DNA of 50,246 nt from the NCBI GenBank assembly GCA_009746045.1, contig RPFO01000786.1:1-50246 (forward strand), read 5' to 3'. Origin of the DNA: Mesostigma viride (Eukaryota; Streptophyta; Mesostigmatophyceae; Mesostigmatales; Mesostigmataceae). Made by a program: the position numbers and the translations under genes. The notes beneath the pieces are model-generated. The model had not been told where the DNA came from. It saw only the letters and a program-made list of their open reading frames with translations, and ran no database searches. Positions 17,822-26,880 of the stretch are shown one piece after another; the stretch's first letter is position 1; each line of letters begins with the position of its first letter.

Positions 17822-20175
17822 CGATTGGTGGGGGGGAGGTGCCACCGGGGGGGGGGTGATGCGGGGGGGCGAGATGGCTCCTTAACAGGTGCCATCGGTA
17901 GTACGGGTGCCGGAACACGAGGCGCGTGGGTGGGAGTTGCCCCCTGAACAGGAGGCATGGTTACGGGGGGGGGGCCAGCACCATTATTTTCTGGGGTCAA
18001 AAAAAAAAAAGAGTCGCTGCGTCCGGCGGATCGACCAGTGATTCCGTTAGCCACGGAGGGTACGAGTTGATCTGCGGTCATATGTTGAGCTTCTTCGACA
18101 ATCTCTTGGATGCTTTTATCCTTGTTCAGATTGCTTACAAGCTCACGGACTGACTGCGACACGTCCATCTCCGGCGCTCCGCCCTCCGGGTCCGCGTCGA
18201 TCGCTGGGGCGTGTCTTTCAGCCAACTTGGCGACCTGCTCCTTTTCCACCCGCTTCAGGTTCATCACGGATCCCGCGACGTCAGACAGGCGAGTGCCGGG
18301 TCTAGCCCCGCTCGTCGACCCCACAACCTTATTGTTTGCCTTTCCGCGCTCAGGCGCCTTTTTTTTTGCGTCGGTGCCCCGGAAACTGTCTTCAATACTT
18401 CCGGCACCATTGTTGGTGCGGCCCGCTTGGAGGAGTTCCAACGGGTCCTGTTCCAACGGGTCCTTTCCCTTGGCGCCTCGCTGATTATTTGCCTCTGCGG
18501 CATTCCTTGCGGCCTCCTTGGCCTGCAGAACATCCCTTATAATATTCATCCGCTCTTCCCTCTGCGCTCCCACCCCCTCAGCGCTGAGATCTTCTATTTC
18601 CTTGAGCACCGCTTTCAATTCAGATTCGTTCATCGCCTCCAGCTCCGATCTGGATTTATCTCTGACAGATTGCATCACCTGAAATGCCTTTGCAAACTTA
18701 TCAAACTCCTCTCGTTTTTTGAGCACTCCCAGCTGATCGGCATCAGAAAGCGCGTTGAACGCGTTTTCCACGGTTGTTAAACTCGCTCGCGGTACAACAC
18801 CGTACGTCTGACTGGAGTCGACCAGCCCCATCAACGTTTCCCGCTCCCTTTTCAACAGATCCAAAAAGCGCTCTGTGGCTGTCAGATCAGGCGCGGGGTC
18901 TCTCTGTTCTGCCCGCGTCGCTATGTATATTCGCAAGTTATCCTCGAATCGCTTCAGAGCTCCTTTTAGCAGTGTTCTGTATGTCTCATCGTCTTTTACG
19001 GCTTTTCCCAAACTCTCGTCAAGCATCTTCAGTGCGAGCACTCCTTCACGCCTAGCAAGCTGATGGGCGGCCATTTCTTCCACATGCTCCATCCACGCAC
19101 CATCGCGATGATCCTCCGCCAGTGTTCCTAAGATTTTTTCAATATTTTCTTTGGATCTCTCGTAATCTTCCACCTCATCAGCGTACTTCGGGTCGGGGCG
19201 TTTGAACCCTGAGAAGACGTTATCTAAATCGCCCAACAACTTCTGAACGTCGTCCTTAACTTTAACCGGGGGCTGGGCAGGGATCGGAATGGAGTTCTGT
19301 CCGTCCGCCACAGGTTCCGAAGCGTTACCAGAGTTGACGATGGCGGTGGGTGATGGGGAAGGAGGAAGATTCTGTCCGCTAGTTGCGGTATCTGCTGCGT
19401 TATCAAGCTGGTCGCCTATCAAGCCACGAGCAAATCCTTCCGCGTCCACATAATCTCCATCGGAGTCGCCGTTTCCGTCATTGTTAGCTTGGAGGGTCGC
19501 AGTGCCTCTATCGCTAGTTGCGGTACCTGCTGCGTTAGACGCGCCTTGGTCGCTTATCAAGCCACGAGCAAATCCTTCCGCGTCCACATAATCTCCATCG
19601 GAGTCGCCGTTTCCGTCATTGTTAGCTTGGTCTTCAGCCTCGTCTCCCCCACTCCCGGCGGCAGCCGCGCCCGTAGTATCTCCCCCCGTCCCCGCTGCAG
19701 ACGGACCGGCGGCGGCGTCCGCTCCCACTTCCAGCCCCCCATCGGGAGTGCCACCCCCTTCCGTACCAGCTGCCGATGGGGTGCTTCCCGCCGCAGCGGG
19801 TGTGCTTGTGGGTGTTGGGGGTCTCCCTGTGGGTGTTCTCCCTGTGGGTGTCGGGGGTCTTGACGGAGGCCCACCAGCAGTAGGTGGCCCACCAGCAGTA
19901 GGCGACGGAGGTCCGCCTGCCACAATGCCCCCGGTGTAGTACCCGTCGTCGTCGTCGTCGCCCTCCCCGGGCCCGTGCACGACCGCGGCGTACCCGTCCT
20001 CGTCCATCACGCGCCGCTCCAGCCAAGCCAGCAGCGTCTGGATCTGGGGCAGACGCCCCACCACCTTCTTCTGGTAGGGCGTGAGCGTCTTCGTCTTGCC
20101 CAAGGCCTTCCACGCCTTCCCCGCGTCCACCATGTCTTCCACTTGTTCTCTTAACTCGCGCAGTGTGAGCGTCAT
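17812..20175 (-). CDS. Large repeat-containing probable virion or scaffold protein
   Basis: 787 residues from ATG 20175 (MTLTLRELREQVEDMVDAG). Layout: a helical head (1-75), a Pro/Gly/Thr-rich linker (about 85-190), two copies of a 46-residue unit with the acidic loop DGNGDSDGDYVDAEG (about 195-260), a long charged helical region likely to form coiled coils (about 300-600), and a Pro-rich tail. The loop resembles calcium-binding EF-hand or thrombospondin-3 loops (Asp/Asn at alternating positions, then D-G-D). Intact frame despite long homopolymers. Its stop lies within the start of the next gene (TAA 17814-17812, ATG 17821), so the two are probably cotranscribed. Family not recognised. Confidence 0.75.
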   Translation of the reverse strand: MTLTLRELREQVEDMVDAGKAWKALGKTKTLTPYQKKVVGRLPQIQTLLAWLERRVMDEDGYAAVVHGPGEGDDDDDGYYTGGIVAGGPPSPTAGGPPTAGGPPSRPPTPTGRTPTGRPPTPTSTPAAAGSTPSAAGTEGGGTPDGGLEVGADAAAGPSAAGTGGDTTGAAAAGSGGDEAEDQANNDGNGDSDGDYVDAEGFARGLISDQGASNAAGTATSDRGTATLQANNDGNGDSDGDYVDAEGFARGLIGDQLDNAADTATSGQNLPPSPSPTAIVNSGNASEPVADGQNSIPIPAQPPVKVKDDVQKLLGDLDNVFSGFKRPDPKYADEVEDYERSKENIEKILGTLAEDHRDGAWMEHVEEMAAHQLARREGVLALKMLDESLGKAVKDDETYRTLLKGALKRFEDNLRIYIATRAEQRDPAPDLTATERFLDLLKRERETLMGLVDSSQTYGVVPRASLTTVENAFNALSDADQLGVLKKREEFDKFAKAFQVMQSVRDKSRSELEAMNESELKAVLKEIEDLSAEGVGAQREERMNIIRDVLQAKEAARNAAEANNQRGAKGKDPLEQDPLELLQAGRTNNGAGSIEDSFRGTDAKKKAPERGKANNKVVGSTSGARPGTRLSDVAGSVMNLKRVEKEQVAKLAERHAPAIDADPEGGAPEMDVSQSVRELVSNLNKDKSIQEIVEEAQHMTADQLVPSVANGITGRSAGRSDSFFFLTPENNGAGPPPVTMPPVQGATPTHAPRVPAPVLPMAPVKEPSRPPASPPPRWHLPPTNRWH
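19378..19635 (-). repeat. Direct duplication of a 138-bp coding unit
   Basis: About 82 bases at 19411-19492 and 19549-19630 are identical but for one base, with further similarity (GTTGCGGTA, CTGCTGCGTTA) before each. The spacing of 138 bases is 46 codons, so the duplication is in frame and doubles the acidic loop. Confidence 0.9.
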
Positions 20176-20206
20176 CGTATACCCGTACCACACATATTAT
20201 CCTGCG

Positions 20207-21124
20207 CTACTTGCTGTCGAAACTCTTGGCGACTATCCCCACGAGCTTGGGGGACACCGAGTTTCCGACCGCCTTGAAGATGGTCTGCATGCCCACCTCC
20301 GCCTTGAGCTTGTCCAGCCGCCGCGTGGGGATCCCCTGCAGCTCGAACGTCTCCTCCTCGGTGAGCCAGCGCACGCCCTTCCGGTCGCGGACGTACAGCC
20401 TCGCGCCCTTGTGCGGCCCCTGGGAGGCCCGCTGGGTGAACGCGACGTCCGAATTCTTGGGCTCGAAGCTGTAGTTCGCCTGCCAGAAGGACCCCGGTGT
20501 GGCCACCTGCATGACGTCGTACATCCTGGTGCCCGGCGCCAGGTAGTACTTCTCGGGCGCTGTCTTGGCAAAGTCGAACTTGGCGAGGGACTTCACTTCC
20601 GGCGGCGGGAAGTTCGCGATCGCCCCCTTGCTGGCCACGATGAACACTCGTTTGCGCTTCTGCCGCAGCCCCGCGTGCGTGTGCGTGCCCAGGACGGCGT
20701 GCGCCACGTTGTAGCCCATCTTCCGGAGCTGCGCCAGGATGCGCTTGAACACGGGGAATCCCATGACGGCGGGCACGTTCTCGAGGATGACGTGGCGCGG
20801 GTCGGCCACGCGGATGAAACGGAAGATGTGGGAGATCCCCTTGGTGCGCTTGTCCTTCATCCCGGCACGCAACCCCGCGTTGCTGAAACTCTGACACGGG
20901 AATCCGCCCGTCAGTATGTCCGCCTTGGGTATCTCCTCGTCCCTCACCTCCTCGATCTTCTTACAAACGGGCTTGACGCCGTTGAGTATCTCGTAGATCT
21001 TGCACGCCATCGAGTTCATCTCGACGGCCATCACGGTGCGGACGGGGCGGACGCGCTTGAGGCCCATACTGAAGCCCCCCATTCCCGCGAACAGGTCTAT
21101 GTGCTTCCACTCCTTTCCGGACAT
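20207..21124 (-). CDS. C5-cytosine DNA methyltransferase
   Basis: 305 residues with all main motifs of 5-methylcytosine methyltransferases: motif I DLFAGMGGFSMG (10-21, SAM binding), motif IV GGFPCQSFS (73-81; catalytic Cys77), motif VI ENV (115-117), motif VIII QKRKRVFIV (155-163), a target-recognition region of about 100 residues, and motif X GNSVSPKL near the end. It methylates cytosines in a target sequence that cannot be read from the protein. No restriction endonuclease is seen beside it, so it looks solitary; it may protect viral DNA or modify it against host defence. Intact. Its upstream side holds TATATAG in a 29-bp gap shared with the divergent next gene. Confidence 0.96.
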   Translation of the reverse strand: MSGKEWKHIDLFAGMGGFSMGLKRVRPVRTVMAVEMNSMACKIYEILNGVKPVCKKIEEVRDEEIPKADILTGGFPCQSFSNAGLRAGMKDKRTKGISHIFRFIRVADPRHVILENVPAVMGFPVFKRILAQLRKMGYNVAHAVLGTHTHAGLRQKRKRVFIVASKGAIANFPPPEVKSLAKFDFAKTAPEKYYLAPGTRMYDVMQVATPGSFWQANYSFEPKNSDVAFTQRASQGPHKGARLYVRDRKGVRWLTEEETFELQGIPTRRLDKLKAEVGMQTIFKAVGNSVSPKLVGIVAKSFDSK

Positions 21125-21153
21125 CCCTGCTATATAGGCTAGGTGAGGTTAAT
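21125..21153. promoter_or_regulatory. 29-bp divergent promoter with a TATA-like core
   Basis: The gap between the methyltransferase and the gene at 21154 contains CTATATAG (21130-21137), a palindromic TATA-like core usable in both directions. Confidence 0.45.
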
Positions 21154-21830
21154 TATGGACACGGACGATTTGCCCGAGTACGACGAGTGGGACAGCCCCC
21201 GGTCGTCCCTCCCCCCCTGGCGGCCCTGACCGCGCTGGCCCTGGCCCCCCGCCCTCTCCGCGCGCGGACGGGGAGGGGGACAGGGCGGACATGACGGGGT
21301 GGGAGTTCTTGAGGCGACACGACGAGCTGATGCGCGAGGTGCGCTCGACCGGGTGGTTCCGCGTGTACGCGGAGTCGCTGCAGACCAAGGAGGAGGTGAG
21401 GCGACTGGCGGAGCGGGCCCGGGCCAAGCGGTGGGACGAGAACGAGCCGGAGCTGACGAGACACCTGATGAGGTACCTGGAGCGCAAGACGGACGGGGAG
21501 CTGCAGGGGCCCACCCTGTACGTGGACGCGCCGTACGTGGGCGCGGTGACATCTTGCGAGCTGAACCGCGTGCTGCACGGGATCGGCGAGCTGTCGGCCT
21601 CCCCCCGTCACAACCGCCTGCTGCTGGTGTACCGTGCGGACCGGAGGGCGGTGGGCACGTCGGACATGACGCGCATCCGCACGCTCGCGTGCCCTCACGA
21701 CATCGACGTGTACGACGTGTTCATGGAGCTGTGGAACCCGTGCGCGCGGTGCTCGAGTCTGCTGCCGCCCGCGTACAAGGAGCTGCTCCTGTGCGCCCGG
21801 AACTACATAAAAACCTCTCACCCTATGTAG
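21154..21830 (+). CDS. Unknown protein, one frame change near the N-terminus
   Basis: Starts MDTDDLPEYDEWDSPRS. The frame runs into a stop unless it changes in the C7 run at 21211-21217, after which it is open to 21830 (MTGWEFLRRHDELMREVRS and on). The main part is about 180 residues, well structured: a basic helical first half, then TLYVDAPYVGAV, NRLLLVYRADRR and a Cys pair (PCARC). I do not recognise the family; an alternative is that translation starts at the internal ATG 21291. The next gene starts 12 bases after the stop. Confidence 0.65.
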
Positions 21831-21841
21831 AAAGGAGAAGC

Positions 21842-22810
21842 ATGCAGCGACTCCACCTGGTGCAGACGAGCGAGGTGACGGGCATGTCGGGCAAGGACCT
21901 GGTGCTGAGTTCGAGACGCAACGTGGTGCTCCAGCCCGCCGAGGGGGGGTCCGTGGAGCTCGGGACGTCGGCGTGGGGCGAGTGGCGCGTGGAGAACGGG
22001 CGGCTGTCTCTGTCTCGCACGATCCCCCCGGAGGAGCGGTGCGCGCCTTGGACGGGGACGGGGGTGCCCCTGTCCTCTCTGTCCAGCGGGGCGGACACGT
22101 ACCGCTGGGAGTTCACCGAGTCGCGAGCCAGCGAGTCGGGGTCGAAGCAATTCACGGGCGGGACGGTGGCGGACGGCGTGCTGAAGGTGACCACCACCAC
22201 CCCGGCGCAGGTGACCGACATGCCCGCCCCCGCCTTCACGGTGTGCGTGCGGGTGATCCCCCAGCAGACCCTGGCCACCTCGGGGGCCAATAAGAATCTG
22301 TTGGAGTACGGGAGCATCCAAGTGTACGTGTCCGGCTCGGGCACTCTGGTGGTCCACGACGGATCGCAGGAGACCGTGACAAGCGTGACCGGGATGAACG
22401 CGGACCCCTTCCACCTGGCCATCACCAGACAGACGGGCGGGGGGTTGACCGTGTACAAGGACGGCGCATCCATCTCCTCGGCGGTGTCCAGCACGGTGGG
22501 GGCGACGCCTGCGCTCAAACTGCACAACGGTAACCGCGAGAACTGGTCCATATGGTACGACGACGTGCGCGTGATCGGGGCGGCCGTTACCACCAACATT
22601 ACGAACACGCTGCTGTACGGGTGGCGGGAGATGTACACGCAGCCGGTGACGGTGCGTTACGGGTTCCGCATCGCAAACGACGAGAGCCTGGAGCTCGTGA
22701 AGATGCGCGGGTCCAGCGTAGTATCGTGGAGCGCCCCGGCCACCGTCACGGGCGGCAATGCGATCCCCGGGGAGGACGGGGAGGTGGCCATGCTCCTGTG
22801 GAGCGGGTGA
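21842..22810 (+). CDS. LamG/concanavalin-like beta-sandwich protein
   Basis: 322 residues starting MQRLHLVQTSEVTGMSGKD. Beta-rich, Ser/Thr/Gly-rich. The segment from about 75 to 260 has the run of strands and the final signature of a LamG/concanavalin-type jelly roll (AITRQTGGGLTVYKDGASIS, then WSIWYDDVRVIG). Such domains bind carbohydrate and occur on virion surfaces and fibres; the specific ligand is unknown. Intact. It lies 12 bases downstream of the previous gene on the same strand. Confidence 0.65.
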   Translation: MQRLHLVQTSEVTGMSGKDLVLSSRRNVVLQPAEGGSVELGTSAWGEWRVENGRLSLSRTIPPEERCAPWTGTGVPLSSLSSGADTYRWEFTESRASESGSKQFTGGTVADGVLKVTTTTPAQVTDMPAPAFTVCVRVIPQQTLATSGANKNLLEYGSIQVYVSGSGTLVVHDGSQETVTSVTGMNADPFHLAITRQTGGGLTVYKDGASISSAVSSTVGATPALKLHNGNRENWSIWYDDVRVIGAAVTTNITNTLLYGWREMYTQPVTVRYGFRIANDESLELVKMRGSSVVSWSAPATVTGGNAIPGEDGEVAMLLWSG

Positions 22811-22833
22811 CGCGCGTTCTCCGGCGTTCGATA

Positions 22834-23336
22834 ATGTGCGGTGATGGTATCATGGACACCGCCGCCGTGTGGAAGCTGCTGGACGAGCACGGGCACAACC
22901 GCCTGTGCCCGTGGGCGCTCAGGTCGGTGGAGGAGTTCTCCTACACCCTCAAGGTGGGGGTGTACCCCAACCCGAGTGGGTGCTGGACACGCTGCGGGAG
23001 TCGTTCAAGTACGGTACGGACTACCGCCACAAGGACGGGACGAGGCCGCTGCCGGCGTCGGGGTGGAGGGGGTTCAAACCGGAGGACGTGTTCATGACGG
23101 GCGAGTGCTGCTTCCGGTTCGTGGCGCGCGTGGCCAAGGAGTTCGAGAGCGACAAGGCGGACGGGCACAAGTTCGTGAAGGGGCGGGTCGACAGCGAGAG
23201 CTGGGTGATCCCCTACTCCGCGTCCGACTTCAACTTCGTCCGCGCGTGCACGCAGGACCTGAGGGACGAGTTGCGCGTGCTGCGGGCCCACGTGACGGCC
23301 CTGGAGGGCAAGCAGGTCCTGCCTGGTGGAATGTGA
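22834..23336 (+). CDS. Unknown protein, one frame change
   Basis: Starts MCGDGIMDTAAVWKLLDE (ATG 22834; an internal ATG at 22852 is an alternative). After VGVYPNP near 22972 one base seems to be missing from a CCC run, after which the frame continues as WVLDTLRESFKYGTD to the stop at 23336. Contains SGWRGFKPEDVF, a Cys pair (GECCFRFVA) and a C-terminal coiled coil (DLRDELRVLRAHVTALEG). Not recognised. Confidence 0.65.
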
Positions 23337-23384
23337 TCTCATTGTTTGTCGTTAAAAACGTTTTATTAATCATCAAGTGTTAAT

Positions 23385-24238
23385 TCACACAACGGATGGC
23401 AGGGCGGCGGCCTGGGGGTGACTTGGGAGCTGGCCCTCCCTCGTCAGCTTCTGGTTGAGCCGCATGGCCCCGCGGTTCTCTAAGATGTACTTCTTTTCCG
23501 GCTGCTGGTCGTGCAAGCCCGTGGCGCGGAGCTCCCTGGTCCTCTTGGCCACCTGGATGGGGTCCAACCCCGTCTCCTTGATCATCTCGGCCTCCGTGAG
23601 CTGCATAAAGGCCATGGCGAGACTCTGACGGCGCGTGTTCAGGTCGCGAGAGGAGCCGGCGGCCCCGATGGAGGCTTTCAACTGGGCCGCGGTCCTGCCC
23701 GTGACCGCCAGGTTGTTGGTGTCGTGCACGACGGGGTACATGATCCCGCACCCCTTGTGCTGGTCCGTGTAGGCCTTGATCGCGGCGTTCAGCTCCTTGG
23801 TGGAAGCGCTCGACTGGACGCGCGGGTGGTCCTGCACGTTGGCTATGGCGGCCGCCCCGTCGCGCTCGTCGGCCCTCCTCAGGATGTCCTCCGCCAGCGA
23901 GCGGTCGGCGTCCAGGTAGCGCTCCAGCAGGACCGCCACCTTGTCTCGGAACTTGGCCGCTATCTTGCCGGGGAGCAGCATTATGATCTGGGCCATCCCC
24001 TTTCGGTCGGTCACAGGGGTGTCTCGCTGCCTCGCTCCGGGGAATTTCCAGAGATAACTGGAAGTTACCACTTCGGGATTGGCCTCTACTAGACGCCTCC
24101 AGTACATGGCAGGGTTAGTCAGGCCTAGAGCGCTCATGGCATCGAAGACCGACATTCTGCCGTCCTCCGTCACGCGGATCTTGCCGCTGAATTGCGGGTC
24201 CTCCTCCGCCCCGTCGTGGGGTGTCAGGTAGCGGATCA
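23385..24238 (-). pseudogene. BRO/KilA-N-like paralogue (copy 4), split from its start by a retrotransposon
   Basis: The body of a family member with all blocks intact (EEDPQFSGKIRVTEDG, KFPGARQRDTPVTDR, MLLPGKIAAKFRD, HKGCG, NNLAVTGRTAAQL, SSRDLNTRRQS). Reading back to the start, the first codons stop at the LTR boundary. The missing start codon and the family's 5' flank lie at 32079-32160 beyond the element. So the gene was intact until insertion. The frame from GTG (24239) is open, but the promoter has been moved 7.8 kb away. See the family entry at 10856-11725. Confidence 0.9.
24046..24063 (-). repeat. Hairpin at the family's variable site (copy 4)
   Basis: TTCCAG (24046-24051) and CTGGAA (24058-24063) around a 6-base loop, next to the K-F-P-G codons, as in the other paralogues. 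Confidence 0.55.
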
Positions 24239-24243
24239 CCTGG

Positions 24244-24860
24244 AGTTAACGTAAAGGATTTACGTTAGATGGATAGAGATTGTTACGCTCTTTCCAACGG
24301 CACCTTGAACGCCTCATTTGGTTAAGGAACGTAAAAGTTATGACGTTTCCTAGGCTGTGCCGACAGTACCCGGCGCGCCACTGTGGGCGCGTACGGACAC
24401 AGGATGTACAAGTGTCACTTTGATAGTCCGCAGGACGTTGACAGGACTTGTACAGGACTTGATGGTCAATTGATAGGTAGGCGCACTGTAGCGCGCCAGG
24501 ACCTATGAGACAATTGATGCTGACTAGTGTACGGATAGGTCCACAGGACTAGCCGTATGGACAATTGATAGATCTGCGCGCCAAAGGCGTGCCAGAGTCT
24601 GTGTAATCAATTGATTGACAGTTCAGCTGTGACAGTGCAGCTGAATACTTGGACGCGTCCCTAGTAAGCTATATGAGTGACTTGGTCACACCGGGACGCT
24701 AGTTCTTGCGTGCACGTTCTCTTGGCACTGCGACCCTGTCGTCTGTGCTGCGTGCAGTCTTGGAAGTGACGTGACTTACGTCTGTGTTTCCTGATTATTA
24801 ATAAAGGCAACTTCCTGCAAGAACCATGGCGGAATTCGTGGCATTCTTACCCTCACAACT
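24244..24860 (+). repeat. 5' LTR
   Basis: 617 bp, ends AGTTAAC...CAACT, giving a short terminal inverted AGTT/AACT rather than the usual TG/CA. It contains four CAATTGAT motifs between about 24465 and 24615 that may act as enhancers, a TATA-like TATATGA near 24670 and a polyadenylation signal AATAAA at 24800-24805. Confidence 0.92.
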
Positions 24861-24884
24861 CGTATTACACGCTCTGTCAAAAAG

Positions 24885-25595
24885 ATGCCAAATTCGGAAG
24901 AATTTCGGATTCCGGACGATGAGGAAATAGCCGCTCCGCCGGCTGGTTCTTCGTCAAGACCAACTGTGCCGTCGTGGCAACAATTGCTCGACGAAGTTAC
25001 AGTTTCGCTCGACGAGCTTCATCGTCAGCAGCGTGCAGCTCACGCATTGCTCGGGGATAACCCCGAGGACCCCGATTTGCCAGCACTGGTGCCGGCTGTT
25101 CGCGCATTATTGGACCAAATCCGCAACATTTTATCGACATTTACGGTCCAGGTGCGGGGAGGTTTGCGGTCGGTGACCGAAGTCACGACTGCCATTGAGG
25201 AGTTGGACAACGTCCTCTCTTCACTCACCGGTTACCAGAGAAACCTGCAAAACTGGGCATCGCTTCGCACGGGGGGCGCGCCGGCGGTGTCAACAAATTT
25301 GTTTCAGGATCTCGCGCTGTTATCGCTGCTCACTCGCGGCGTACGCAGTCGTGAGCGCCAGGTTTTAATTAACCTGGTGGCATTTCTCGCCTCTGTGCGA
25401 GAGTGGATTCCCGCGGGGTGGGAATTATTGACGATCTTTACACATCCTCTGCGCCTCGTCGCGCGTCGGCGCGTCGCAACTTACGCGGCGGGGAGCACGC
25501 CGGTTTTAATTCATACCGGTGCAGGTCCGGAGCTGGATATGGAGGATCGTGAGTTCGTATACACGTACTGCGACTTCAGGGGCCTTGACTACTAG
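24885..25595 (+). CDS. Unknown ORF of the retrotransposon, upstream of gag
   Basis: 236 residues starting MPNSEEFRIPDDEEIAAPP, 24 bases after the 5' LTR. The middle is helical (WQQLLDEVTVSLDELHRQQ and VTTAIEELDNVLSSLTGY), then a hydrophobic stretch (DLALLSLLTRGVRSRERQVL, LINLVAFLASVREW) and an acidic end. It is in a different frame from gag, with a 169-base gap. It has no zinc knuckle. It could be an extra gag-like, accessory or captured gene; I do not recognise it. Confidence 0.7.
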   Translation: MPNSEEFRIPDDEEIAAPPAGSSSRPTVPSWQQLLDEVTVSLDELHRQQRAAHALLGDNPEDPDLPALVPAVRALLDQIRNILSTFTVQVRGGLRSVTEVTTAIEELDNVLSSLTGYQRNLQNWASLRTGGAPAVSTNLFQDLALLSLLTRGVRSRERQVLINLVAFLASVREWIPAGWELLTIFTHPLRLVARRRVATYAAGSTPVLIHTGAGPELDMEDREFVYTYCDFRGLDY

Positions 25596-25764
25596 TCGGC
25601 CTAATTTTCTTCTGCAGTACTTGTCGACATTTTTTTGTCGAATTTCGGCGGCAATTCGCGGGGGCGGCAGCGACACCGGCGCAGGCGGCAGAGGCGACAC
25701 AAAAATTTTGTACATATTTTCTGCTGCTTCGTTAAGGTGTTCTTTGAATAGCTGGTAGTGCAGG

Positions 25765-26880
25765 ATGGCTGAGGGACGCCGTAGCAAGGGTCCAGCCAGT
25801 GGGAATAATAATGGGGGTGCTGGTAGTGGAACCGCTCACGTAGATGACGTGGGGCTTACCGGAGAGATTACCAACCTTCCTCACAATAATAATAATGCAC
25901 AAGCTATTCATGGCTTTGATCTTACCACACAGGGTCTTTTAATTGTCAATCAGTTGCAGCCTGTAACCTCAGACTCCAAGCCTAAGCAGGCTGAAGAGTT
26001 TGTGGAGGGATTGGAAGGGTTCCCTAGCTTGTACGGTGGTACAAATTACTATCAAATCTGGATAGGCAGTAGCACTTTTGGCAAGTGTACTGACCAGATT
26101 AAGGACCTAACCAGGGAGTGCAAAAAGGCCAATAAGGCCTGGGCACTGTACGTGGCTGAGCTGAAGGAGCTGCTGGAGGACCAACGAAAGAAGGTCGGCA
26201 TCCATTGGCAGGACAAGTATCAAGGGTGGGAGGTCAAGGGGGACCTGATCCAGAACTTTCTCAACTATTGTAAGATGGTTGAGGAGGGCAGGGCTCACGG
26301 CTTTAATGTCGCTGATAACATAGCCCTAACCAACTGGCTCAAGGTTTCTGGGCTGGATAAGGCGACACGTGGCTCCTTAAAAGTCATGTGTGCCCCACAC
26401 TCTACCCTGAAGGCCTACAAGGTCATCATTAAACAAGCTCTCGAGGCAGAGGAGCTGTTTGAGGGTGGAGTGCCAGCAGTGAAGGCTACCCAGGCAGGCG
26501 GGCGTACCCAGGGTGGCTCCAAGACGTCTGAGGCTGACCGAAGCCAAGGAGGGCGTAGGGGCAACCATCACAAGCGCAAGGGAGATCATTCACCTGATTC
26601 TGACAGGAGGTCACACTCCAAGTCGGTGTTCAGGCGGGTGGGTGGTCAGCCCAAGCAGGGCAACGCGTCTGACAATGGGGGCAGTGGCCAGGGCAAGTCC
26701 AAGATACAATGCTACCTGTGCAAGGGGTGGGGGCACATCAAGAAGGAGTGTCCCAGCTTCAAGAAGTCCCAGGGCCAGGGCAGCAACAAGAATAACAACA
26801 ACAACAAGAAGAACAACAACAAGTCCCAGGCAGGCCAGCCTTCAAAGGGCAGTCAGCAAGAAGACAACAAGGAGCAGTGA
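25765..26880 (+). CDS. gag: Retrotransposon Gag
   Basis: 371 residues starting MAEGRRSKGPASGNNNGG. The helical capsid-like middle (about 70-235, e.g. KLKVSGLDK-like segments and TLKAYKVIIKQALEAEELF) is followed by a basic region and one zinc knuckle CYLCKGWGHIKKEC (C-x2-C-x4-H-x4-C) near residue 313. The tail is Asn/Lys/Gln-rich. Gag coats the element RNA and forms the particle. It ends at a TGA (26878-26880) that is in frame with pol. Confidence 0.93.
   Translation: MAEGRRSKGPASGNNNGGAGSGTAHVDDVGLTGEITNLPHNNNNAQAIHGFDLTTQGLLIVNQLQPVTSDSKPKQAEEFVEGLEGFPSLYGGTNYYQIWIGSSTFGKCTDQIKDLTRECKKANKAWALYVAELKELLEDQRKKVGIHWQDKYQGWEVKGDLIQNFLNYCKMVEEGRAHGFNVADNIALTNWLKVSGLDKATRGSLKVMCAPHSTLKAYKVIIKQALEAEELFEGGVPAVKATQAGGRTQGGSKTSEADRSQGGRRGNHHKRKGDHSPDSDRRSHSKSVFRRVGGQPKQGNASDNGGSGQGKSKIQCYLCKGWGHIKKECPSFKKSQGQGSNKNNNNNKKNNNKSQAGQPSKGSQQEDNKEQ
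26878..26880 (+). other. In-frame UGA between gag and pol: candidate readthrough stop
   Basis: The frame from the TGA to the pol ATG at 27022 has no other stop, so gag and pol form one 1,580-codon open frame broken only by this UGA. The next codon is CTG, i.e. UGA-C, a context that favours readthrough in other systems. This parallels retroviruses that make Gag-Pol by suppressing one stop codon. Confidence 0.75.

Noticed and set aside
20207-21124. Restriction-modification pair
   Set aside because: No endonuclease gene adjoins the methyltransferase.
24241-24861. LTR starting with TG as usual
   Set aside because: Starting at TGG would leave only a 2-bp duplication; AGTT...AACT ends give a clean 5-bp CCTGG duplication.
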